DNA of 64,000 nucleotides. It comes from Flavobacteriaceae bacterium (lineage in GTDB: Bacteria > Bacteroidota > Bacteroidia > Flavobacteriales > Flavobacteriaceae). Shown in pieces: positions 45,407 through 52,924 of the stretch. The stretch is taken from assembly GCA_947463515.1 (NCBI GenBank), contig CANHRI010000008.1, positions 1 to 64,000 on the forward strand, read 5' to 3'. Within the stretch, counting starts at the first letter, position 1. Each line of letters begins with the position of its first letter. Under the pieces are notes generated by a model that did no database searches, was not told the origin of the DNA, and saw nothing but the letters and a program-made list of their open reading frames with translations. The position numbers and the translations under genes are program-made.

Positions 45407-47410
45407 ATGAAAGCCATTCAATTTCCGCTGATACGAGTTACCCTCGCCTTTATTATTGGACTTTTTCTTGGGAAAATATTTGTTATTCCCCCAGTTCTAT
45501 GGGCATACGGTATACTTTTTTCAGCGCTTACCGTAGGAGTCATCCATTATTACACGCGAAAATATATAAAGCCACCTTATTTGCTTGGGGGCTTGCTATT
45601 ACTGGTATTTGTGGGTATCGGTGGGATGCGGATTGCTATGGATAATCCGCAGCGAAATCCCTATCACTTTACGCATTTCCTCAAAAAATCGCAACCCTGC
45701 ACCCTCTTTATTACCTTAGAATCACAATTACGTTCGTCTAAAACGCGAACCCGTTATGTGGCAGAGGTACACGAGTGGAACGGTCAAAAAACGGTAGGAA
45801 AAATTGTGGTGGGTTTTCCGAAAAACAGGCAAACCTATACCATTGGGGGCTTGTACGGCGTAACGGGTCTCTTCCTTCCTTTGCAACCCGCCGCAAATCC
45901 GGGACAATTTGACTACAGTGCCTATTTAAAAAACAAACATTGGTATGGTCAACTCTTGGTCTCCAATTCAAAATCGCTTGCTCCTCCCCAAAAAAGCATC
46001 CCCTCTATAGCCGATGGCATTCGACAAACGGTGCATCAACGTTTAAAAAAACACTTGAATGAGACCGATTTGGCTCTAGTCATGGCTCTGATTTTGGGGC
46101 AACAGCAAGATATGAATGCCGATCTAATTCAAGCCTATCAAAAAGCGGGTGCAGTACATATTTTATCGGTTTCAGGGCTTCATGTGGGTTTTGTCCTGAT
46201 TTTTCTTCAAACCCTACTCAAACCATTGCCCAATACCCGGCGGTTTCGACGCTTCAAAATTGTGATTATTATCCTAGGACTCTGGTCGTTTGGATTTTTA
46301 GCAGGGTTAGCGCCCTCCGTATTACGCTCGGTGATCATGTTTTCGGGACTTGCATTGGGAGATTACTTACGGCGGAGCAGTAACAGTTATAATACCTTAT
46401 TTACCTCCTTATTTCTCATTTTACTTTGGGAACCCAATGCGCTTTGGGACGTGGGATTGCAACTGAGTTATACTGCTGTTTTTTTTATCCTCTGGTTGCA
46501 TCCTATTTTGCAAAACCTTTGGTCACCGCGCTCCAAAATATTGAGGTATATACGCGACTTACTTTCCGTTTCATTGGCGGCACAATTGGGCACGTTACCC
46601 TTGTCGTTGTATTACTTCCATCAATTTCCGGGTCTTTTCTTCGTGACTAATTTACTTTTATTACCGGGAATGGGCGTTTTGATGGGTTTGGGACTTTTAA
46701 GCGTTTTAATGGCGTATCTAAACTGGATTTGGTTGCCCTTATTAAAATTGGTGCAGTGGGTATTGGACCTAATGAATGGGATCATCCGCCTTATCGCAGC
46801 ACAAGAAGAAATGGTATGGAGTGGCATTCCGATGAATCTGACGGCTATGCTCCTTTTGTATGGTATAATCGTGATGGGAGTTTTTACGGTGGAACGGCAG
46901 AACTTCTATAGTTACAGGAATTTCTTAGGGAGTATACTGGTTTTTCAATTGGTGATTTTCGGAATTCGGCATTACCATTGGCAAGAAGAGGCATGGATTA
47001 TTTTCCATCAACGAAAAGCTACTTTAATTGCCCAGCAACAGCACCATCAATATTGGTTTTTAGCAAAAAATAATACCGACTTTATGATACTTGAAGCGTT
47101 TGCTTTATCCCGATGGATGGCACCCGCTTTAAGACAAGACATGCGCCAACATCGATTTTGGCTAAAGGGAAAGAAAATAGCATTGGTCGATGAAAAAGGG
47201 CGTTTCCCAAAAGTTCGTCCTCATATTTTGATTGTGACCAATAATCCGCGGTGTGGCCCTGAATCGTGGTTACAACGCAATCGCCCGGATTGGGTTGTGC
47301 TTGACGGAAGCAACGGGTATCAATTGCGAAAATCGTGGAAAGAATGCTGTTACCAACTAAAAATCCCTTTTCATGATACTTCAGAAAAGGGATCGTTTAG
47401 CGTATTTTAA
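45407..47410 (+). CDS. ComEC/Rec2 family DNA-uptake membrane channel, nuclease domain degenerate
   Basis: Polytopic inner membrane protein of 667 residues related to the channel that carries single-stranded DNA into competent cells. The N-terminal DUF4131 / OB-like part (about 1-190) holds AANPGQFDYSAYLKNKHWYG, and the competence domain follows with VMALILGQQQDMNADLIQAYQKAGAVHILSVSGLHVGF in parts and LAPSVLRSVIMFSGL. The C-terminal region, where ComEC usually has a metallo-beta-lactamase nuclease with HxHxDH, shows no such motif (IALVDEKGRFPK, ILIVTNNPRCGPESWL, WVVLDGSNGYQL), so it appears vestigial. It converges on the thioredoxin gene with a 4-base overlap. Confidence 0.9.
   Translation: MKAIQFPLIRVTLAFIIGLFLGKIFVIPPVLWAYGILFSALTVGVIHYYTRKYIKPPYLLGGLLLLVFVGIGGMRIAMDNPQRNPYHFTHFLKKSQPCTLFITLESQLRSSKTRTRYVAEVHEWNGQKTVGKIVVGFPKNRQTYTIGGLYGVTGLFLPLQPAANPGQFDYSAYLKNKHWYGQLLVSNSKSLAPPQKSIPSIADGIRQTVHQRLKKHLNETDLALVMALILGQQQDMNADLIQAYQKAGAVHILSVSGLHVGFVLIFLQTLLKPLPNTRRFRRFKIVIIILGLWSFGFLAGLAPSVLRSVIMFSGLALGDYLRRSSNSYNTLFTSLFLILLWEPNALWDVGLQLSYTAVFFILWLHPILQNLWSPRSKILRYIRDLLSVSLAAQLGTLPLSLYYFHQFPGLFFVTNLLLLPGMGVLMGLGLLSVLMAYLNWIWLPLLKLVQWVLDLMNGIIRLIAAQEEMVWSGIPMNLTAMLLLYGIIVMGVFTVERQNFYSYRNFLGSILVFQLVIFGIRHYHWQEEAWIIFHQRKATLIAQQQHHQYWFLAKNNTDFMILEAFALSRWMAPALRQDMRQHRFWLKGKKIALVDEKGRFPKVRPHILIVTNNPRCGPESWLQRNRPDWVVLDGSNGYQLRKSWKECCYQLKIPFHDTSEKGSFSVF
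47358..47393 (-). terminator. Terminator of the thioredoxin transcript, inside the end of comEC
   Basis: ATCCCTTTT and AAAAGGGAT form a perfect 9-pair stem followed by a T run on the minus strand, 14 bases past the thioredoxin stop. The bases also encode the end of ComEC. Confidence 0.65.
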
Positions 47411-47910
47411 GCTTTCTTTTTATCTTTTTTAGGCTTAGGGTCGGGCACATAGCGCGTCAGCATTTCATTGGCGCCAGCTAACCATTTTTCGGGGCCACCT
47501 GCCACATAGCCCGTTTGACCTAATTGTTCGAAATTGGTTTTGCCATTGACTTCGGTGGGTTTTACCAAATACACTGAGGGATACCCTCGCACTTGAAAAA
47601 CTTGTTGCAATTGCATATTTTGTTGACGCAATGCATCAGTTTGCGGCGTACGTCGTGGGAAATCGAGTTCAACCAAGATTACTTTTTCCTTGGCCCATTG
47701 GATAAATTCTGGCTTTTTAAAAACTTCCGTTTGCAAACGGATACACCAACCGCACCAATCGCTTCCGGTGAAAAATAAGAACAAGGGTTTTTGTTCACTG
47801 CGTGAAAGTTCGATAGCCTTGTTGATATCGGTGTGCCATGTTAATCCTTCTTGTGCTTGTAGGGATTGTAATCCTGTGAGCAACAAAAAAGCAAGTACAA
47901 TTTTTTTCAT
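47407..47910 (-). CDS. Periplasmic thioredoxin-fold protein (CGWC)
   Basis: A 167-residue exported protein with signal peptide MKKIVLAFLLLTGLQSLQAQ. The thioredoxin fold shows LFLFFTGSDWCGWCIRLQTEVF with a CGWC redox pair, VILVELDFPRR, and VFQVRGYPSVYLVKP with the usual cis-proline. It resembles thioredoxin_7 / DsbD-gamma type proteins that shuttle electrons or reduce disulfides in the periplasm. The C-terminus is lysine rich. It has its own consensus promoter 2 bases before the ATG, although it also lies at the end of the DPP IV / POT gene cluster. Confidence 0.9.
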   Translation of the reverse strand: MKKIVLAFLLLTGLQSLQAQEGLTWHTDINKAIELSRSEQKPLFLFFTGSDWCGWCIRLQTEVFKKPEFIQWAKEKVILVELDFPRRTPQTDALRQQNMQLQQVFQVRGYPSVYLVKPTEVNGKTNFEQLGQTGYVAGGPEKWLAGANEMLTRYVPDPKPKKDKKKA

Positions 47911-47912
47911 AA

Positions 47913-47942
47913 CAAAAGTAAATTACGTTCGAAAGTTACAAA
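47913..47942 (-). promoter_or_regulatory. Consensus promoter abutting the thioredoxin start codon
   Basis: On the minus strand TTTG (47942-47939), 18 bases, then TACTTTTG (47920-47913), ending 2 bases before the ATG. With the -7 box in its usual place, transcription would begin at or next to the start codon, giving a leaderless or near-leaderless mRNA. Confidence 0.6.
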
Positions 47943-49448
47943 TTATTTCACATCCTGCATCAATTTTCGGACCAAAGGCGAAATGACGATGAGCACGACA
48001 CCAGCAATCAATGCATAGAGTGCCAATTGTTGGTAGCCATCCGCATACGTGTTGAGTTTCTGAAGATTGGTGGCATTTTTAGAGGCTTCGGCAATTCCTG
48101 CTCCGAGTAGTCCTGCAAAATACTGTCCGTAAGCACTGGCCAAAAACCACATTCCCATGATCACGGCTTGGGTTTTTTGGGGTGATAATTTGGTCATCGC
48201 ACTCATGCCTATTGGCGATAAACACAACTCGCCAAAGGTGATAACAAACCATCCCAATGTAAACAAATCCAACGAGGTTTTTCCATCGGGACCTGCGAAG
48301 AATTTGGTATAATAAAATACCCAAAAACCACCTGCCAAGAACAAGAATCCCAATCCAAATTTGACGACCGTATTAGGCTCAATTTTCTTTTTAGCCATCC
48401 AAACCCAAACCATTCCTACCAAAGCAGCGAAAACAATTACAAAAAGTGAATTGGCAGAATTGTTGACTCCATTGGGGTCTAATTCGATTCCGAGCACTCT
48501 ATTTTGTAAATTATTTGCGGCAAACAAACTCAGGGAGCCTCCACTTTGTTCAAAGAAAGCCCAAAAGAAAATAGAGAAAACAATAAAAATTAGGGCCGCT
48601 AATAACTTTAAATTTTCTGCTTTCGAAAAGTTCTTCATTTCATAAAAAAGATAAACCACCGATAAGGGTCCGATTACCATCATAAAATAATCGGTATAGG
48701 TTGTATTGGCTACCATTTTTATGATAATTGGAATAAAAATCAAAGAAGCAATATAGGTTCCAATCTCTAAGCCTTTACGTTTTGAGACCTCCATATGGGT
48801 CAGCGGTGACAATCCAATTTCGCCCAAGCTTTTTTGGGTTTGCGTAAAGGTCAGTAAACTAATAATCATGACGATAGAGGCAAAACCAAACGCATAATTC
48901 CAGCGCAAGTTTTCAGCCACAAAGGAACTCCACATAGATCCGTTAGCCACAGCAATACAGATATAACCACCGATTAATGCTCCTAAATTTACCCCAGCAT
49001 AAAACAATGAAAATCCCGCATCACGTCGAGGATCATTGTCTCGATACAATTGTCCAACCATAGATGAAATATTGGGCTTAAAAAAACCCGTTCCCACAAT
49101 GGTAAATCCGATTCCAGTAAAAAATAATTCTTTGGGGCTAATGGCGAGAATTACACTACCAATAATCATCAGAATTCCTCCCCAAAACAAGGACCTACGT
49201 AAGCCTAAAATTTTATCGGCAAACAAGCCCCCAATAAATGTAAAGGCATACACCCACGCTTGTGTAGCTCCATATTGTAAATTGGCAGTTGTTTCACTCA
49301 TATTTAGCTGACTCACCATAAAAACTGCCAGCATTCCGCGCATCCCGTAGAAGCTGAAGCGCTCCCACATTTCACTAAAGAATAAATACCACAATTGTTT
49401 TGGGTATTTCCCTTTAAAATCTTGAATTTGTTCGATTGTTGTTTCCAT
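47943..49448 (-). CDS. POT family proton-coupled peptide transporter (third copy)
   Basis: Inner membrane di/tripeptide-proton symporter of the MFS-type POT family, 501 residues and about 12-14 helices. It has the first-helix proton-coupling motif ExxERF in SEMWERFSFYGMRGML, the PTR2 signature GTGFFKPNISSMVGQLY, and FWAFFEQSGGSLSLFA in the second half, as well as GELCLSPIGMSAMTKLSP. Its ATG shares a base with the stop of the preceding POT gene (TAATG), so the two are translated together. Confidence 0.93.
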   Translation of the reverse strand: METTIEQIQDFKGKYPKQLWYLFFSEMWERFSFYGMRGMLAVFMVSQLNMSETTANLQYGATQAWVYAFTFIGGLFADKILGLRRSLFWGGILMIIGSVILAISPKELFFTGIGFTIVGTGFFKPNISSMVGQLYRDNDPRRDAGFSLFYAGVNLGALIGGYICIAVANGSMWSSFVAENLRWNYAFGFASIVMIISLLTFTQTQKSLGEIGLSPLTHMEVSKRKGLEIGTYIASLIFIPIIIKMVANTTYTDYFMMVIGPLSVVYLFYEMKNFSKAENLKLLAALIFIVFSIFFWAFFEQSGGSLSLFAANNLQNRVLGIELDPNGVNNSANSLFVIVFAALVGMVWVWMAKKKIEPNTVVKFGLGFLFLAGGFWVFYYTKFFAGPDGKTSLDLFTLGWFVITFGELCLSPIGMSAMTKLSPQKTQAVIMGMWFLASAYGQYFAGLLGAGIAEASKNATNLQKLNTYADGYQQLALYALIAGVVLIVISPLVRKLMQDVK

Positions 49449-51106
49449 TAGCGAATTCCATTTTCACGCATCACCGCGTTCAATCGTTTCAAAAGAATAA
49501 ACATGAGTGAGGCGGCAAATAAAAGCAAGGCAAAGTTTAGCCAGAAGAAATTGGATTTGTCTTCGTAACTGTCCCACATGCTCGCTAATACCCCAGATAA
49601 TTTATTACCGATAGAAGTTGCCAAAAACCAACCGCCCATCATTAAGGAAGTGATGTTACGGGGACTCAATTTGGATACCACCGACAAACCCATTGGACTC
49701 AAAAACAACTCCCCAATAGTGATCACACCATAGTTGGCTACCAACCACCAAACGGATACTTTTTCAGCACCATTTTGTCCTGCCTTTACAGCCGCGACCA
49801 TGACCAGTACGGACAAGGCCGAAATCAATAATCCGAATGCAATTTTGGTAGGGGTTGTAGGTTCTTTTTGTCGGTGACGTAAAAAGGTAAAAAAAGCCAC
49901 CACCAAAGGCGTTAGTAGAATCACCCACCCGGGATTGATGGACTGACTCAAATTGGACGACCAGGTGTAAACGGAGGCTTCTTCTTGCGGTTTCTTGTCT
50001 GGAGCTACATTACGGAAATATAAAGGATAATCGACCGTTTTTACAACTTCGCCATCTTTCTTTTGAATACGGAAATATTCGTCATACAAAGCTACACTGT
50101 CTTTTTTATAATGTAACGTATCGACGAGTACAAGTTTCGAACCAATCTGTTGTGCTGTTCCCGTTAATTCTCGGTCGGTATATTTATCACCCCAATTGTT
50201 TAAGGCCGATCCATTCAATTTGAATACCGCCCAAAACAAAATGACAACAGCAAAAATGGAGAGTAAGGCTCCAATGGGTCGTTTTTCTTCAGCTTTAGCT
50301 TTAAAATATAAACTTCCGTAAAAGAAAATTACAGGAATACACGCAAAAATGAAGGCGTCGGTACTATCGGATCCGAAGATATAACTATCCGTGTTGGTTT
50401 CAGAAAAAGTGCCCTTCAACATCCAACCAATGACTCCAAAAATAACGGAAGGCAAAAGAATGTACAGCACAATTTTACTAAACGGCATATCGCCGGGTTG
50501 TTCTCCTTTTTTATCGGTTTTATCACCGTAATGTTTGGAACCTAAGATGAAAACCAGAACCCCAATAAACATCCCCACACCCGCAGCCATGAAGGCATAT
50601 TGCCAACCGAAAAGAATTTTAAAAGCAGCGCCAAAAAAGTTGCAAATAAACGCCCCAATATTGATGCCCATATAGAAAATATTGTACCCTTCGTCTTTCT
50701 TTTCTTTGTACTGATCATCGTTGTAAAAGTTCCCTAAAAGCGTGGAAATATTGGGTTTGAAAAATCCGTTTCCGAGAATAACGAGCGTCATCGCAACATA
50801 CAGCATGGGCAAACTGTGAATTCCCATCATCATGTAACCCGCACCCATCATGAGTCCGCCAATAACAATCGATTTTTTATACCCCCAATAACGGTCGGCG
50901 ATTAATCCCCCGATAAAGGGTGTTAAAAAAACCAATGCGATAAAGGTTCCGTACAAATCGGATGACTCTTTCTCGGTCATGGCAAATCCTGCTTCTACAT
51001 CTTTGAGATACAAGGTAAAAATACCGATCATTAAATAATATCCGAAACGCTCCCACATTTCCGATAAAAACAAGTAAGGCAAGGCCTTAGGATGACTTTT
51101 CCACAT
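49448..51106 (-). CDS. POT family proton-coupled peptide transporter (second copy)
   Basis: A 552-residue POT transporter from MWKSHPKALPYLF; an ATG 21 bases upstream falls at the end of a terminator stem and is not used. Motifs are LFLSEMWERFGYYLM, GNGFFKPNISTLLGNFY and FLSPMGLSVVSKLSP. Compared with its two neighbours it carries an extra soluble stretch of about 90 residues (near 310-400, with NWGDKYTDRELTG and a YHKKDSVALYDEYFR-like segment) between helices in the second half, and WAVFKLNGSALNNWG replaces the FWAFFEQ motif. That divergence may mean a different substrate or regulation. Confidence 0.92.
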   Translation of the reverse strand: MWKSHPKALPYLFLSEMWERFGYYLMIGIFTLYLKDVEAGFAMTEKESSDLYGTFIALVFLTPFIGGLIADRYWGYKKSIVIGGLMMGAGYMMMGIHSLPMLYVAMTLVILGNGFFKPNISTLLGNFYNDDQYKEKKDEGYNIFYMGINIGAFICNFFGAAFKILFGWQYAFMAAGVGMFIGVLVFILGSKHYGDKTDKKGEQPGDMPFSKIVLYILLPSVIFGVIGWMLKGTFSETNTDSYIFGSDSTDAFIFACIPVIFFYGSLYFKAKAEEKRPIGALLSIFAVVILFWAVFKLNGSALNNWGDKYTDRELTGTAQQIGSKLVLVDTLHYKKDSVALYDEYFRIQKKDGEVVKTVDYPLYFRNVAPDKKPQEEASVYTWSSNLSQSINPGWVILLTPLVVAFFTFLRHRQKEPTTPTKIAFGLLISALSVLVMVAAVKAGQNGAEKVSVWWLVANYGVITIGELFLSPMGLSVVSKLSPRNITSLMMGGWFLATSIGNKLSGVLASMWDSYEDKSNFFWLNFALLLFAASLMFILLKRLNAVMRENGIR

Positions 51107-51120
51107 AAGTATTGAGTTAA

Positions 51121-51153
51121 AAAACAAAACCTACAAGCAGTACTTGTAGGTTT
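51121..51153 (-). terminator. Internal terminator or attenuator between the first and second POT genes
   Basis: AAACCTACAAG and CTTGTAGGTTT form a perfect 11-pair stem followed on the minus strand by TGTTTTTT. It lies 21 bases before the start of the second POT gene and 30 bases after the end of the first. Confidence 0.75.
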
Positions 51154-51182
51154 GAAAGATATAAAAATATTTTTTAATCCAA

Positions 51183-52901
51183 TTACTGGATTCCGTGCAT
51201 CATTTTTTTCAAACGAGGCGATAATAAGGCTAAAATCAATGCGGCAATTCCACATAAAATCACAAACACCATAAAGAACTCATATAAGTTGTGAATTTCG
51301 AAGCCAGCAAACGAAGTGTGTTCCATAGGAAGTTGCTCTTTTTCAAACAAGGCTACTTGTTCAGGGGTAAGCGTTACTTTCTTGTCTAATACTTCCTGTA
51401 AATTGAAACCTAATTTTTCAGCTTTCAAATACTTATCTCCAGTTGCAGGAATGATTGCCCCCAACGACCCTGCCAAGGCATAGCCCGCAGCATTCGAAAT
51501 AAAGAACACCCCATACAATAAAGAAGCAAAACGTTTTGGCGCTAATTTCCCCACCAACGACAATCCGATGGGAGACAAACACAATTCGCCAAGCGTTTGA
51601 ATGAAATACAATAACATCAACCATTTAATGGCCAACAAGCCTGAATTTCCTAAATCCTTTACATTGTGTGCGATGATAAAATAACTCAATGCGATAAAGG
51701 CCAATCCAAAAGCTTGTTTCAAAGGAGATACAGGCTCTTTACCTGCAGCGCGCAACTTATCCCACAACAAACTAAACGGCAAAGCCATCATTACTACAAA
51801 TACTCCATTGAAAATTTGCACCATAGAAGGAGGCATATTCCAACCGAAAATGTTACGATCCGTTTGATTGTCTGCAATGAATGTTAAAGAGGATCCCGCC
51901 TGTTCAAAAGCAGCCCAAAAGAAAATAATAAAGAAGGAAACGATGTAAATTACCCAAATACGTTGGCGTTCAATTTTTGTTTCCGCTGAACTCATAATTA
52001 AATACGCTAATGAAATTCCAGCAGAATAAATAAAAGGATAAATAATTCCTTTAATCAACTGGCCCATTTCGACCGAAGAAAATCCGAACTCGCCAACCAA
52101 TATATAGCGGAAAACGAAGAATAAAAACCCGAAAACAACGAAAGCAATCCCAATGGAAGACCCTTTAAATTGCGCCGTTTGTGTTTCACCTTCTTCAAAA
52201 TCATTGGCATCATTATTCTTAGGCAACCCACCAATTGGGCGACCTTCAGGGGTAACCACATATTTATTTTTCAACAAAAAGAACGTAATGGTTCCAATAA
52301 CCATTGCAATAGAAGCGGCCAAAAATCCCCATTTAAAAGCAAAAATATCACGTACCCCCGTTTCGGCATCTTTCACATCTCCAACCCATGGACAAATGAA
52401 TTGACCCAAAAAAGCACCGATATTGATACCCATGTAGAAAATGGTGAAAGCAGAATCTAGTTTGTTTTTTTCTTGCTTGGGATACAAACTTCCTACCATG
52501 GAAGAAATATTTGGCTTGAAGAAACCATTTCCAAAGATGATAATAAACAAGGCGATCCACATGAATAACTTAGCTCCACCTAAACTACTATCAAACGTTG
52601 AGGCACTGATAAACAACAAAAACTGTCCAATGGCCATTAGGGTTCCCCCCAACATAATACTGTATCGGTTACCGATATACTTATCGGAAATAAATCCACC
52701 TAAAAGTGGGGTTAGATAACAAAGGGCTAAAAATCCTCCATAAATAATGGCGGCATCTGCTTCTTTGATTAATAAGGAATTTACCATAAATAAGGTTAAT
52801 ATGGCGCGCATTCCATAGAAATTGAATCGCTCCCACATTTCGGTCCCAAACAATACCCAAAGGCCTTTAGGATGGCTTCCTTTTGTTGCTACTTCACTCA
52901 T
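51183..52901 (-). CDS. POT family proton-coupled peptide transporter (first copy)
   Basis: A 572-residue POT transporter with WVLFGTEMWERFNFYGMRAIL (ExxERF proton motif), GNGFFKPNISSMVGSLYPK, FWAAFEQAGSSLTFIADNQ and GELCLSPIGLSLVGKLAPKRF. A charged loop (about 225-245, NDANDFEEGETQTA) lies between the two halves, and near the C-terminus a stretch of about 45 residues (residues 485-530) forms a periplasmic or loop insertion before the last helix. It follows the DPP IV gene by 23 bases and is probably co-transcribed with it. Confidence 0.93.
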   Translation of the reverse strand: MSEVATKGSHPKGLWVLFGTEMWERFNFYGMRAILTLFMVNSLLIKEADAAIIYGGFLALCYLTPLLGGFISDKYIGNRYSIMLGGTLMAIGQFLLFISASTFDSSLGGAKLFMWIALFIIIFGNGFFKPNISSMVGSLYPKQEKNKLDSAFTIFYMGINIGAFLGQFICPWVGDVKDAETGVRDIFAFKWGFLAASIAMVIGTITFFLLKNKYVVTPEGRPIGGLPKNNDANDFEEGETQTAQFKGSSIGIAFVVFGFLFFVFRYILVGEFGFSSVEMGQLIKGIIYPFIYSAGISLAYLIMSSAETKIERQRIWVIYIVSFFIIFFWAAFEQAGSSLTFIADNQTDRNIFGWNMPPSMVQIFNGVFVVMMALPFSLLWDKLRAAGKEPVSPLKQAFGLAFIALSYFIIAHNVKDLGNSGLLAIKWLMLLYFIQTLGELCLSPIGLSLVGKLAPKRFASLLYGVFFISNAAGYALAGSLGAIIPATGDKYLKAEKLGFNLQEVLDKKVTLTPEQVALFEKEQLPMEHTSFAGFEIHNLYEFFMVFVILCGIAALILALLSPRLKKMMHGIQ

Positions 52902-52924
52902 AATCGATTATTGGTTTTAGTTAG

